From: Maribacter antarcticus DSM 21422
GTDB lineage: Bacteria; Bacteroidota; Bacteroidia; Flavobacteriales; Flavobacteriaceae
Length of the DNA stretch: 64,000 nucleotides
Assembly (NCBI RefSeq): GCF_000621125.1
Contig: NZ_KK211214.1
Coordinates: 62,001-126,000 of the forward strand
Direction: 5' to 3'
The position numbers and the translations under genes were made by a program. Of this stretch, positions 1-8,789 are shown one piece after another. Within the stretch, counting starts at the first letter, position 1, and each line of letters starts with the position of its first letter. A model generated the notes under the pieces. That model did no database searches and had not been told where the DNA came from. It saw only the letters and a list, made by a program, of their open reading frames with translations.

Positions 1-785
1 ATGTAAAGATCTGTCCAACCATCATTGTTAAGGTCGCTTGCAGAAACGGCATTCGGAAATCCAGTACGTTCCAGTCCAGCTTTTTTAGTGACATCTACAA
101 AAGTGTCTCCTTGGTTTTTGTAAAGTTTAAGGGTGTATTCTGGCAGTAAAAGATTATCAGCAGTAAAATATTGAGAAAGGCTGCCAGGGTTGGGAGGCTG
201 TGTAAGGAGGAACAGGTCTAATAAGCCATCTTTGTTATAATCTAAAAAGGTTGCGTGTCTTGTTCGTTGATTATTATCGATGTTATAGGCCGCTGCCTTT
301 TCTTCAAAGGTGCCATCTCCCTTGTTGATGTATAACAGGTTCTTTCTCCAATCCGAATTTTCATCGTATAGTTCCCTGCTTACATAAATGTCTACATAAC
401 CATCGTTGTTTATATCTGCAATGGTCACCCCTGTAGACCATCCTTCACTATTCAAAATGCCGGCTGCTTCCGTGTAGTCCTCAAATACTAAATTACCTTG
501 ATTCAAATATAATTTATCGGGCACCGTATTTCCGGCAAAAAAAAGATCTTGTAAACCGTCATTATTGAAATCTCCAACGCCTACACCTGCGCCACCGTAA
601 TAATTAGCATACAAGAAGATACTTTTGTCTTTGTCATCGATTACCGTATTGACAAAATCTATGTTTGTTTGTTCTGATGTTAAAAGGGTAAAACGTTTTA
701 TATCCGTTTTCTCAACTTCCTGCTTTTGGTTGCAGGACCCTAGGAAAATAATAGATAGGTATAAGGGAAAGTGATGTAATTTCAT
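1..785 (-). CDS. FG-GAP/VCBS-repeat lipoprotein, 3' part missing
   Basis: This gene starts at 785 and runs off the left edge, leaving about 261 N-terminal residues. The protein begins with a lipoprotein signal ending in LGSC (Cys18), so it should be anchored to a membrane. It then shows repeated calcium-loop-like blocks such as GVGDFNNDGLQDLFF, IADINNDGYVDIYVS, FLDYNKDGLLDLFL and ASDLNNDGWTDLY, spaced about 50-65 residues. These are FG-GAP/VCBS beta-propeller repeats of the kind found in large Bacteroidota surface proteins, often next to SusCD pairs. No catalytic domain is visible in this part. It lies downstream of susCD on the same strand but behind a terminator and has its own promoter-like sequence. 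Confidence 0.85.
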   Translation of the reverse strand, partial: MKLHHFPLYLSIIFLGSCNQKQEVEKTDIKRFTLLTSEQTNIDFVNTVIDDKDKSIFLYANYYGGAGVGVGDFNNDGLQDLFFAGNTVPDKLYLNQGNLVFEDYTEAAGILNSEGWSTGVTIADINNDGYVDIYVSRELYDENSDWRKNLLYINKGDGTFEEKAAAYNIDNNQRTRHATFLDYNKDGLLDLFLLTQPPNPGSLSQYFTADNLLLPEYTLKLYKNQGDTFVDVTKKAGLERTGFPNAVSASDLNNDGWTDLY

Positions 786-898
786 CTCCTGTCATTTAAT
801 TGCTTTGGAACATGTATGAGCGTAATTTTAGCGGCTAGCGCTTAATCTGCCTGGAACAGATATCAGCTGCTTAAAAGATACCTCTTAGACGTGCTAAA

Positions 899-930
899 CA
901 AATATAAAGTGATTTTTTCGTAGTACAAAA
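899..930 (-). promoter_or_regulatory. Bacteroidota-type promoter for the FG-GAP gene
   Basis: On the minus strand, TATATTTG (906-899) fits the -7 consensus TAnnTTTG and TTTTG (930-926) fits the -33 element, with 19 bases between them. The predicted start is near 892, giving a leader of about 107 bases to the ATG at 785. It sits just past the susD terminator, so the FG-GAP gene is probably transcribed on its own. Confidence 0.55.
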
Positions 931-950
931 TACGACTTTATATAAAAGAA

Positions 951-974
951 TAAAGGAGGGTTTCCCCTCCTTTA
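951..974 (-). terminator. Intrinsic terminator after susD
   Basis: A perfect 10-bp stem (TAAAGGAGGG / CCCTCCTTTA) closes a 4-base loop. Read on the minus strand it is followed by a T-rich stretch. It lies about 60 bases beyond the susD stop. Confidence 0.75.
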
Positions 975-1001
975 TAAACTCAATTAAAACTAACTCAAAC
1001 T

Positions 1002-1030
1002 TTAAAGTACTTTTATATAAAGTACTTTAA
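1002..1030. repeat. 12-bp inverted repeat just after susD
   Basis: TTAAAGTACTTT (1002-1013) and AAAGTACTTTAA (1019-1030) are perfect inverted copies around a 5-base loop. It begins 3 bases past the susD stop codon and precedes the stronger GC-richer terminator. It could protect the 3' end or act as a second terminator. Confidence 0.5.
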
Positions 1031-1033
1031 ATA

Positions 1034-2512
1034 CTATTGAACATCCCACCAAACGCGTGTAGTTAAGATATCCGGACCTTGATTTGATAAGGCTGCTTCG
1101 TAATTTGCTGCGTTAACAGCAGACTCGTTTTGATTGTACGTAAGCCTTCTTGGAATAGTTCCACCAGTTTCATTACCTGGGAAATTTACAGGAACCAATA
1201 CAGGGAATCCAGTTCTTCTCCAGTTAGCGAAGCTTTCATACTCATTAAGGAATGTTGCTGCCCAGTATTGGGTATTTATCTGTTCTAATGCATTTGCCGC
1301 ATCATAAGGATTGTTTGCCAAGTACGTTGCAATAGCTCCATCCTCAATGGCCGCATCGGCGCTCCACAATGTTAATTGCTTCATGGCTGCGGTAACTCCA
1401 TTATTGTAATGGGTTGCTGCATCACCACCTATACTCCAGCGAACGTTTGCTTCTGCAAGCATAAATTCTACTTCAGCATAGGTTTGAAAAACCATAGGAG
1501 CTTCAAAACCTGCCAAAATAGCCCTATTAGGCTCTGCGTAATTATCCGTGTTTTCTTCACCAGTCATATCCAATAACATTGCGTTGTTCAATCCGTTAGG
1601 AAAACCAAGCAGATCAGCTGGAGCTGTACTACCATCTCCTCTTCTAGCTGCAAGTATTGGAAGTCTTGGGTCGTTCCCATTTTGAAAGAAATCGATGAAT
1701 GTTTTCGCCATTCTTGGATTTCCGTCAGCAGCGAATACTTCAGAGATTCCGTTACGGTTGTTACTATCATGCTGAAGATAAAAAATATCATCATTAGACG
1801 TCATAACACCACCGGCAATAGCTTTAGTTACCCAAGCTTGTGACGCGGCAGGATCAACCTTTATCAATCTGAAGCCCAAACGTAACATTAAAGAATTCGC
1901 TAATTTTTTCCATTTAGCTTGGTCTCCTCCGTACATCACATCAGCAGCGCCAAAGCCAGAAGTTCCACTACCTAATGCAGCGGCAGACTCTTCTAGTTCT
2001 TTAAGCATGTCGGGATAGATTTCACTCTGTTGGTCATACTTAGGAAGGAATATACCTTCAAGAACGGCTTTTCCTGCTTCGCTGTAAGGAACATCCCCGT
2101 AAAGATCAGTAAGCCTAGAAAATGCAAATACACGTAAAATTCTAACGATAGCTTTCATTTCTTCTGGCGCTTCTTCGTTGTCCAATTGAAACTTTAGGTC
2201 TTCTATCGTCTTTATAGCATTCCCATAGTACCTATCTATTAAGGAAGATGCATACCCTCTGTTCCAGGTGTATTTATCACCATCCCAGTATCCGGCCGTA
2301 GTTGCAATATGCTGCATCATGGTAGACTGATAAATCAGACCCGCCCTCCAGTTGTCATAACGTTGACTGGAAATAAATTTCTGCACGGCTGTTAATTTGT
2401 TTGCTGCTGCAATTTGCGGTGCTCTCGTTGGATTCACGTTTAATTCGTCAAATCCATCATCACAAGCGCCAATTACTAGCGCCATCATTAATAAAAGAAT
2501 TACTTTTTTCAT
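1034..2512 (-). CDS. SusD/RagB-family nutrient-binding outer-membrane lipoprotein
   Basis: The 492-residue protein has a lipoprotein signal ending in IGAC (Cys17) followed by acidic residues, as expected for surface-exposed Bacteroidota lipoproteins. The N-terminal FDELNVNPTRAP stretch and the overall length match the SusD-like_2 subgroup of SusD/RagB proteins. Such proteins form a lid over a SusC-type channel and bind the substrate (glycan or peptide). It follows the SusC gene by 9 bases on the same strand, so the two are an operon. The substrate cannot be told: no glycoside hydrolase or peptidase is adjacent. The first ATG gives a proper signal peptide. Confidence 0.93.
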   Translation of the reverse strand: MKKVILLLMMALVIGACDDGFDELNVNPTRAPQIAAANKLTAVQKFISSQRYDNWRAGLIYQSTMMQHIATTAGYWDGDKYTWNRGYASSLIDRYYGNAIKTIEDLKFQLDNEEAPEEMKAIVRILRVFAFSRLTDLYGDVPYSEAGKAVLEGIFLPKYDQQSEIYPDMLKELEESAAALGSGTSGFGAADVMYGGDQAKWKKLANSLMLRLGFRLIKVDPAASQAWVTKAIAGGVMTSNDDIFYLQHDSNNRNGISEVFAADGNPRMAKTFIDFFQNGNDPRLPILAARRGDGSTAPADLLGFPNGLNNAMLLDMTGEENTDNYAEPNRAILAGFEAPMVFQTYAEVEFMLAEANVRWSIGGDAATHYNNGVTAAMKQLTLWSADAAIEDGAIATYLANNPYDAANALEQINTQYWAATFLNEYESFANWRRTGFPVLVPVNFPGNETGGTIPRRLTYNQNESAVNAANYEAALSNQGPDILTTRVWWDVQ

Positions 2513-2521
2513 ATTTTTTTT

Positions 2522-5500
2522 TTAAAATTTTAAACTGACACTCATTCCATAATTTCTAGAAGATGGAACTCCAAAATACTCCAAACCTTGAGAATTACCA
2601 ACATTATAGGCGCTTTCAGGATCGATATTATCTATACTTCTAGATATATAGAACAAATTGGAAGCGATTAAGGAAACATTCACATTGGTAAGGAATACAT
2701 TTTCTAAAGCCTTTTGTGGTAAGGTATACCCAATACTTATTTGTCTGAATTTAATATAATCGGAATCTTCAACAAATTCTTCAGCAATATTACTTATTCT
2801 TCCCCAATAACTCTGCAGGTTTTCTGGTGCAACCGTCGTTGTAAAAGGCAAATCTGTAGCAGCGTCTATACCAGAAACTACTAAGCCTGTTTCTCTTCCT
2901 TCAAGTGTGTTTTTGTGCAGTCCTCTACCGTAAAGTAAGGTATTGGTTCCAGAAAATATTTGCCCTCCAAATTTACCGTCGATTAGCATATTTAAATTGA
3001 AGTTTTTGTACCTGAACGAGTTTGTGAAACCTAGGGTGATAGGTGCTACACCCTCCCCTAAGGTCTTGCGTTCTCCTTCGACTGCTCTTGGAACGCCTTC
3101 GGAATCAATGTCATACTTTATAACCCCACTAGCATCTCTTTCGTAAGATACACCTACAATGGTACCGTAACGTTCACCCACTTGGTGTGTTATTCTAACG
3201 TTCCTTGTACGTGGCTCATCCAAGTTAACATCTGAGTCAACATCGTCCGTAGCAACAACCAATCCTTCGTTGTATGCTCCGTTCAAGCTAACATTCCAGC
3301 TAAAGTTTTCTGTTCTAATTGGAGTACCACTAACCAATAATTCAAAACCCTCATTAGAAACTTTACCAAGATTGGCACTCGCGCCTCCATAACCTGAAGA
3401 TCCAGAGGTGGCAACATTTACAATATCATTGGTTGTCTCATTGTTATAATAAGCGAGATCAAAGGATAATCTATTATTGAACATACGCAAGTCTAAACCA
3501 ATCTCCGTTTCATTTTTGCTAAAAGCGACTAGATTTGCATTTGGTACGCTACCGTTACTAATCCTTCCTGTAGGCTGCCCTTGTAATGGATTTCCGAAAA
3601 TACCATAGGTTAACCCTAACTGGTAGGCATTTTGTGCACCACCGGCAACTTCAGAATAACCACCTCTAAGTTTTAAGAAATCTATAAAGGCTGGCATTTC
3701 AAAGGCATCAGATAAAACTAAACTTGCGTTTACTGAAGGGTAAAAATCGTCGTTTGGTGTCTCTTTTCCTGGAAAGGATAGGGTAGAAAACCAGTCATTT
3801 CTTCCAGTAAATGTCACATAGGCCCAACGATCATAGGAAAGCTCTACAGAACCATAAATAGCTCCAATTTTTCTCTCAGAAAGAGAGCGGCTTCTTGATT
3901 GCTGCACAGTATTTCCTATATCTTCTAGTCCTTGAACAATAAACTCACCACCGCCTAATCTGAGGGTTTCATTTTTTATATGGTTGGAGTTGGCACCGAA
4001 CAAAGCGGATATGGCAAATTTATCAGTGATATCCTTATCAGCAGCAAGAATTATATCTGCATCTACTTGATTCGTTCTAATTTCTGATTCATTAATACCT
4101 CCTAAGGGTGAAAATCCAGTCCCAAAAGGAGTTACTCCTGTTCTTCTAATCACGTCATTATCAATACCTACTCTACCGGTTAAGGATAACCAGTCCGTAA
4201 ACTCATAACGCAACGAGGTAGAAGCTATGATTCTATTTCTCTGGTCTTCATTGTTAAAATTAAAAGCAGCAAAATAAGGATTAGTAGTAAAGACGTTGTC
4301 TGTAAACTGGCGTTCAGCACCATTTTCGTCTGTGGCCGGTAACATGTCATTTACATTAAGGTTTCCAGGAAGAAGCCCTACGGAAAAGTTTGCATTACCA
4401 GGACTATCAGATAATCTTGGTCTGTTTTTTACCTTTTCAATGATGTATTTAGCGTTTACTTGTTGGGTTAATCTTTTACCCAAAACTGCCGTCGTATTCA
4501 AAGAAATAGATTTTCTGTTGAATCCAGCATTCGGCAATACATCTTCGTTAGTCAAATCTGACACAGAAAACCTATAGGTTAAATCTTCTTTGGCATCTGT
4601 AAGGGCCACTGTATTAATAAAGGTAGTACCAGTTCTGTAGAACCTGTCCATATTGTTTCCAGTATACGAGTAAGGTCTAGATTCCCCATCCCATTGTGGT
4701 ACAGAAGAACCATCAAAAGCTGGTCCCCAAGAGTTGAATCCTGCTTCCGAAGCACCTGTTGCTGTCGAAGGTTTAGCACCTAGGAGACCTTGGCCATAAT
4801 CTGTTTGGTAATCCTGTAAGGAAGTGTCTACGCGGTCAAAAGTTACCTGACTGCTCACTTCTACGCCAAAACCTTCTTGGCCCTTACCTGACTTAGTAGT
4901 AACGATAATTACACCGCCAGCAGCACGTGAACCATACAGTGCAGAGGCTGCACCACCTTTAAGTACAGAAATAGATTCGATATCGTCTGGATTTAAACTA
5001 GAAATACCATCACCACCATCAGAACCACCCCATAAACTTGCGGAGCCGTTATTTCCGTTACTAATCGGAATACCATCTACAACATATAAAGGTTGGTTCC
5101 CGCCGGATAGCGAACTAGAACCTCTAATAACAACCCTACTAGAACCAGCGGCACCAGTAGCATTTTGTGAAATACTAACACCTGCAATTTTACCTTGTAA
5201 GGAGTTGATGGCGTTTGGTGTTTTTATGGTTGCGATTTCTTCTCCACCGACTTCCGTCAAAGAATACCCTAAGGCTTTGGTTGACTTTCGGATACCAAGT
5301 GCAGTTACTACTACTTCATCTAATTGACTTGCATCCTCTGCAAGTGTAGCGTTGATAGTAGATTGGCCGTTTACTGAAACGTCTTTGCTCTCATAACCTA
5401 AAGAAGAGAAAACCAAAGTGGCATTGTTGCCTACTTTAATGGAGTAATTACCGTCAAAATCGGTTGATGTTCCATTAGAAGTTCCTTTTTCTACCACATT

Positions 5501-5626
5501 AACTCCGGGTAGTGGGACGCCAGAAGGGTCCGACACTAGGCCGGATACTGTGCTGTTTTGTGCCACCATTCCTTGAAAGAATAGTAGAGACACAAGTGTC
5601 AAAAAATTTAAGATTTGTTTGTTCAT
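2522..5626 (-). CDS. SusC/RagA-family TonB-linked outer-membrane transporter
   Basis: The 1034-residue protein starts with a Sec signal peptide (cleavage after VAQ), then a carboxypeptidase-regulatory-like domain (about 25-105, with PLPGVNVVEKGTSNGT and FDGNYSIKV), a plug domain with the LDEVVVTALGI entry motif, and a long beta barrel ending in aromatic SLKF. This is the SusC/RagA architecture: TonB-driven import of substrates captured by the partner SusD. The partner is immediately downstream. The upstream 650 bases contain no anti-sigma or hybrid sensor gene, so the regulator of this pair is not visible here. Confidence 0.95.
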   Translation of the reverse strand: MNKQILNFLTLVSLLFFQGMVAQNSTVSGLVSDPSGVPLPGVNVVEKGTSNGTSTDFDGNYSIKVGNNATLVFSSLGYESKDVSVNGQSTINATLAEDASQLDEVVVTALGIRKSTKALGYSLTEVGGEEIATIKTPNAINSLQGKIAGVSISQNATGAAGSSRVVIRGSSSLSGGNQPLYVVDGIPISNGNNGSASLWGGSDGGDGISSLNPDDIESISVLKGGAASALYGSRAAGGVIIVTTKSGKGQEGFGVEVSSQVTFDRVDTSLQDYQTDYGQGLLGAKPSTATGASEAGFNSWGPAFDGSSVPQWDGESRPYSYTGNNMDRFYRTGTTFINTVALTDAKEDLTYRFSVSDLTNEDVLPNAGFNRKSISLNTTAVLGKRLTQQVNAKYIIEKVKNRPRLSDSPGNANFSVGLLPGNLNVNDMLPATDENGAERQFTDNVFTTNPYFAAFNFNNEDQRNRIIASTSLRYEFTDWLSLTGRVGIDNDVIRRTGVTPFGTGFSPLGGINESEIRTNQVDADIILAADKDITDKFAISALFGANSNHIKNETLRLGGGEFIVQGLEDIGNTVQQSRSRSLSERKIGAIYGSVELSYDRWAYVTFTGRNDWFSTLSFPGKETPNDDFYPSVNASLVLSDAFEMPAFIDFLKLRGGYSEVAGGAQNAYQLGLTYGIFGNPLQGQPTGRISNGSVPNANLVAFSKNETEIGLDLRMFNNRLSFDLAYYNNETTNDIVNVATSGSSGYGGASANLGKVSNEGFELLVSGTPIRTENFSWNVSLNGAYNEGLVVATDDVDSDVNLDEPRTRNVRITHQVGERYGTIVGVSYERDASGVIKYDIDSEGVPRAVEGERKTLGEGVAPITLGFTNSFRYKNFNLNMLIDGKFGGQIFSGTNTLLYGRGLHKNTLEGRETGLVVSGIDAATDLPFTTTVAPENLQSYWGRISNIAEEFVEDSDYIKFRQISIGYTLPQKALENVFLTNVNVSLIASNLFYISRSIDNIDPESAYNVGNSQGLEYFGVPSSRNYGMSVSLKF

Positions 5627-6483
5627 AAAAGTTGAGTTTGTTATTAGATTTGTTAGTTAAGATAAATTTAACATTTAAATGTGATGAGATACACACGAAT
5701 GGTAAAAAATATTCGACTAGTAACACTCCTTGTTAGTTAAAGAGCGCGGTATCGAAAACGTTTCAGTTAAAATATCTTAAAATTTCTGTGCGTAAGAGCT
5801 TTAGTATTTGAAAGAATATGTTTTTGTATTCTTGGGTATTGTATGATTTTGGGAGAATAAATTGAAAATATTGTGCACCTGCGAACTTGGTATGGTGTAC
5901 AATAAAACTCGGAAGCCTTTATTCTTGCTATTTAGTTTTTGATAGGTTCCATTTTCTAGGTTTAATTATAACGAATGTATCGTTAAGAGTGTTTTTAAGG
6001 TAGAGTTATAAGATGATTTTGTTGAGACTAGTTATACAAGGTGCATAAATTAGATGTGCATTTTAATGGCAAAATAATTGGCTTGTTTTAGACCATTATT
6101 TTTGTTGCCTCGAAAATCATAGGGTATCATCATAAGGCATTGTCAAGCATTACCTTTCGTAAAAACTAAGTTTTATTGAAGTTCCCTATTATTTTGAACG
6201 TAAGGAGTCCACCACATACTGGCTTGATTTATAGATGGAAATGAATCCAAGACATTGCCTAACCCTTCTCTAAAGGAAAAAGTAAGGTATGCAAGAACGG
6301 TCTTTAATATTTTTTCTTAGTTTTTTACCGTGTTGTACCCCTGAAAAATTAGCTCTATTTTATTTCTGGGTACTAGAAAATGAATCCATTTGGGGCTCAG
6401 CGGACGAACTTTTAGATGGTCATTCTAAAACGCTCAAAATGAAAAAAAAAGAGTTAATTTTCAATGTCATACAAAACTAAAAA
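5627..6483. other. Intergenic region between divergent susC and hutG
   Basis: About 860 bases without a convincing gene. It contains GAAAACGTTTC at 5754-5764, with the palindromic core AAACGTTT typical of LacI-family operators, about 130 bases before the susC start, and a TATTTTTG match to the -7 promoter consensus at 6097-6104 pointing to hutG. A 63-codon reading frame (6289-6480) is judged unreal. Confidence 0.4.
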
Positions 6484-7437
6484 ATGGAACTTTACAATAG
6501 AACATCTCCGGAAACTTATTCAGGACGAGCATCCAATCAAAACTTGTACGTGCACGAGAAGGTTTTATGTGTAGATGTTTCCAGTTTGGAGAAGTCCAGT
6601 GACAAACGTGTGGCGCTTTTAGGCTATGCATGTGATGAAGGTGTTAAGCGTAATCAGGGGCGTTTTGGAGCTGTAAAAGGTCCGGATGCCATCAGAAAAA
6701 AGCTGGGTAAATTACCAAATCATTTAGATGATGAAACTGCTTTGTTAGATGTGGGAAGTATTCACTGCTCAAACGCTGATTTAGAAACTGCACAAGACAA
6801 GCTAGCCCACCAAGTTCAACAGCTATTAAATGGGAATCTATTCCCTATCGTTTTAGGCGGAGGTCATGATATTGCTTATGGCACGTACAACGGCATCAAA
6901 AAGTATTTAGGGAATGCAAAATCTATCGGTATTATTAATTTTGATGCACATTTTGACCTTCGTTCCAACCAAGATGGAAATACGTCTGGCACCCCTTTTT
7001 ATCAAATAGCGAAAGACTGCGAAGCATCAGGTACAGCGTTTCATTATCTATGTCTAGGAATTCGCGAAGATGCCAACGATAGTTCACTTTTTAAGACAGC
7101 CAAAGAACTAGATGTGAAATACATCTTACGAGATACGTTTCGAATCGAATTCCACAACGAAATTAATGCTTGGATTAACGCTTTTATACAAAATGTAGAT
7201 GCTGTTTACGTAACTATTGACTTAGATGGGTTTTCCTCCGCCTATGCGCCTGGTGTAAGTGCTCCCTCCCCAATGGGTTTTACACCAGATGTGGTGCTAG
7301 CTTCGCTAAAAACAATTATTGCTTCAGGTAAGCTCACGGCCCTTGATATCGCTGAGTTAAATCCTACATATGATATTGACGACCAAACCGCACGGTTGGC
7401 AGCCTCGTTAGTACATTCAGTCATTCACAGCCTCTAA
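6484..7437 (+). CDS. hutG: Formimidoylglutamase (arginase/agmatinase family)
   Basis: The 317-residue protein has the ureohydrolase metal-binding signatures in order: GGGHDIAYG, NFDAHFDLR, and TIDLDGFSSAYAPGVSAPSP, plus the late DIAELNP segment. HutG is a manganese enzyme that converts N-formimidoyl-L-glutamate to glutamate and formamide, the last step of histidine degradation. The assignment is supported by hutH, hutI and hutU elsewhere in this window (35.2-40.2 kb), which lack a nearby fourth enzyme. The gene is separated from them by about 28 kb and is on the other strand. An arginase or agmatinase role is less likely given the loop sequences and context. Confidence 0.9.
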   Translation: MELYNRTSPETYSGRASNQNLYVHEKVLCVDVSSLEKSSDKRVALLGYACDEGVKRNQGRFGAVKGPDAIRKKLGKLPNHLDDETALLDVGSIHCSNADLETAQDKLAHQVQQLLNGNLFPIVLGGGHDIAYGTYNGIKKYLGNAKSIGIINFDAHFDLRSNQDGNTSGTPFYQIAKDCEASGTAFHYLCLGIREDANDSSLFKTAKELDVKYILRDTFRIEFHNEINAWINAFIQNVDAVYVTIDLDGFSSAYAPGVSAPSPMGFTPDVVLASLKTIIASGKLTALDIAELNPTYDIDDQTARLAASLVHSVIHSL

Positions 7438-7439
7438 GA

Positions 7440-7784
7440 ATGGAAAAATTTATACTCAGAGAACATCCAAAATTAAACATAACGATGTTAAATGATAGGT
7501 TCAGTTTTAATCGACCAGAAAATCAAACATCCGAATATATCTACAAAGAAGTTGATTCCTCTAAAATCGGAAAAAGAGCGAATCGGTTAGTACGTGTAGT
7601 TTCGTTTACAGTTGGTTTTTCTATTGGAAGTTCTGGCGATGTTTACAAAGAAAAAGACCTGCTCCAGTTTAACTATAAAAGCCAACCTGTAAGCATATGT
7701 GTAAAGGAAGGTGACCGAGAGACAATTGAAAAAGTAATTAAAAGAATTAAGGAAAAGCTTCGTCAATCTTTAAACCTTTCCTAA
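7440..7784 (+). CDS. Unknown protein coupled to hutG
   Basis: The 114-residue protein starts 2 bases after the hutG stop, so translation is probably coupled. It has no signal peptide. A central hydrophobic beta-like stretch (RVVSFTVGFSIGSSG) is followed by a charged C-terminal helix (ETIEKVIKRIKEKLRQ). I do not recognise a family. A small cytosolic or membrane-associated domain is possible. Its tight link to hutG is the only clue to function. Confidence 0.65.
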   Translation: MEKFILREHPKLNITMLNDRFSFNRPENQTSEYIYKEVDSSKIGKRANRLVRVVSFTVGFSIGSSGDVYKEKDLLQFNYKSQPVSICVKEGDRETIEKVIKRIKEKLRQSLNLS

Positions 7785-7806
7785 ACCGATTCTGCCTAAA
7801 ACAAAA

Positions 7807-7833
7807 AAAGCCTTCCTTTTATGGAAAGCCTTT
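7807..7833 (+). terminator. Imperfect hairpin after the hutG operon
   Basis: AAAGCCTTCC and GGAAAGCCTTT pair imperfectly around TTTTAT, preceded by a run of seven A. It lies 22 bases after the last stop of the hutG operon. The T-run is stronger on the minus strand, so direction is uncertain. Confidence 0.4.
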
Positions 7834-7870
7834 CATTGGTTACGACCGATTAAAACCGATCTACACAATT

Positions 7871-7893
7871 TGTTCCAAACGTTGTTTGGAACA
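7871..7893. promoter_or_regulatory. Perfect 10+3+10 palindrome
   Basis: TGTTCCAAAC (7871-7880) and GTTTGGAACA (7884-7893) are exact inverted copies separated by GTT. No T-tract follows on either strand, so it looks more like a repressor-type operator than an intrinsic terminator. The next gene downstream is the small membrane protein and haemoglobin pair starting at 8079. Confidence 0.4.
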
Positions 7894-8078
7894 CAACACA
7901 ACGGGTCAAAGATAATAAAGGTTTTTAATATTTATCAACTAGGTGTGTTTTTTTCTTATCCGATGAACTGCCGTTTTCATCTTTAACTTTCCCAAAGCAG
8001 TATTTGTTTATTTTAGATAAAATTCACGTTTATAGGTTTAGGTGTAATGCCGTCTACAATCATCGATAATCCAATTTT

Positions 8079-8330
8079 ATGTTTCTGCATTTTGGGGTGG
8101 CTACGCTGTTCATAGCCATAGGAATATGGGTTTATGTGAGTGTGAGCTTAAACAAGCCTTATTTTCTTCAAACAGGACTCATGGTGCTTTTAATACTGAT
8201 GTGGCTAGCACTCTATATCTTTGGGCGGCTGGGCAAACGAAAAGGACGACCTCAAATGGAAGTATTACACCAGTTTATGATGGAACCCTTAGAGATAGCT
8301 AACGCGTTTAAAACGGCCACACTACCTTAA
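8079..8330 (+). CDS. Small two-helix membrane protein
   Basis: An 83-residue protein with two hydrophobic helices (about residues 3-22 and 31-50), a basic loop (GRLGKRKGR) and a short soluble tail. I do not recognise the family. It ends 13 bases before the truncated haemoglobin gene on the same strand, suggesting an operon and possibly a shared role in oxygen or nitric-oxide handling, but that is only inference from position. Confidence 0.65.
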   Translation: MFLHFGVATLFIAIGIWVYVSVSLNKPYFLQTGLMVLLILMWLALYIFGRLGKRKGRPQMEVLHQFMMEPLEIANAFKTATLP

Positions 8331-8343
8331 ATAAATTCGACTC

Positions 8344-8739
8344 ATGGAGGAAACTACAGATTTAATCAAAGACAGAGCGGATGTTTCTTTGCTGGTAAGA
8401 ACCTTTTATGGTAAAATCAGAAAAGACGACGTCTTAGGACCTATATTCAATAACAATATAACGGACTGGGAAAGCCACTTAGAACTGCTTACGGATTTTT
8501 GGGAAACTCAACTTTTCTTAAAACGTACCTACCATGGCAACCCTATAACCGCTCATCAAGAAGTAGACGAGAAGATGAACTACGCTATAATTTCAGAACA
8601 CTTTGGACTATGGTTAAACCTTTGGTTTGAGACCATAGAGGAACTATTTACAGGAGAGACTGCTTGGATTGCCAAAAATAGGGCTCAAAAAATGAGTACA
8701 ATGCTGTTTATGAAGTTGTTCGAAAATAGGACTAGATGA
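8344..8739 (+). CDS. Group III truncated haemoglobin
   Basis: The 131-residue protein carries the group III 2-on-2 globin pattern: LVRTFYGKIRKDDVLGPIFN, DWESHLELLTDFWETQLF, YHGNPITAHQ, and HFGLWLNLW followed by a C-terminal helix with NRAQKM. His71 is in the position expected for the proximal haem ligand. These globins bind O2 or NO and are linked to microaerobic or nitrosative stress. It is preceded by a small membrane protein gene on the same strand and converges with the downstream minus-strand gene. Confidence 0.93.
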   Translation: MEETTDLIKDRADVSLLVRTFYGKIRKDDVLGPIFNNNITDWESHLELLTDFWETQLFLKRTYHGNPITAHQEVDEKMNYAIISEHFGLWLNLWFETIEELFTGETAWIAKNRAQKMSTMLFMKLFENRTR

Positions 8740-8753
8740 GATTAAATAGGGAG

Positions 8754-8770
8754 AAAAGCAGTACGCTTTT
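8754..8770. terminator. Short bidirectional hairpin between convergent genes
   Basis: AAAAGC and GCTTTT pair around AGTAC, between the haemoglobin stop and the stop of the minus-strand gene. The A/T ends would serve both directions, but the stem is only 6 bp. Confidence 0.3.
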
Positions 8771-8789
8771 AGATGTGTATTGCTATTTG

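Noticed and set aside
6289-6480. 63-codon plus-strand frame ahead of hutG
   Set aside because: Composition is unlike a protein of this genome (Cys/Phe/Trp-rich start) and it has no family pattern; the region is better read as the hutG leader.
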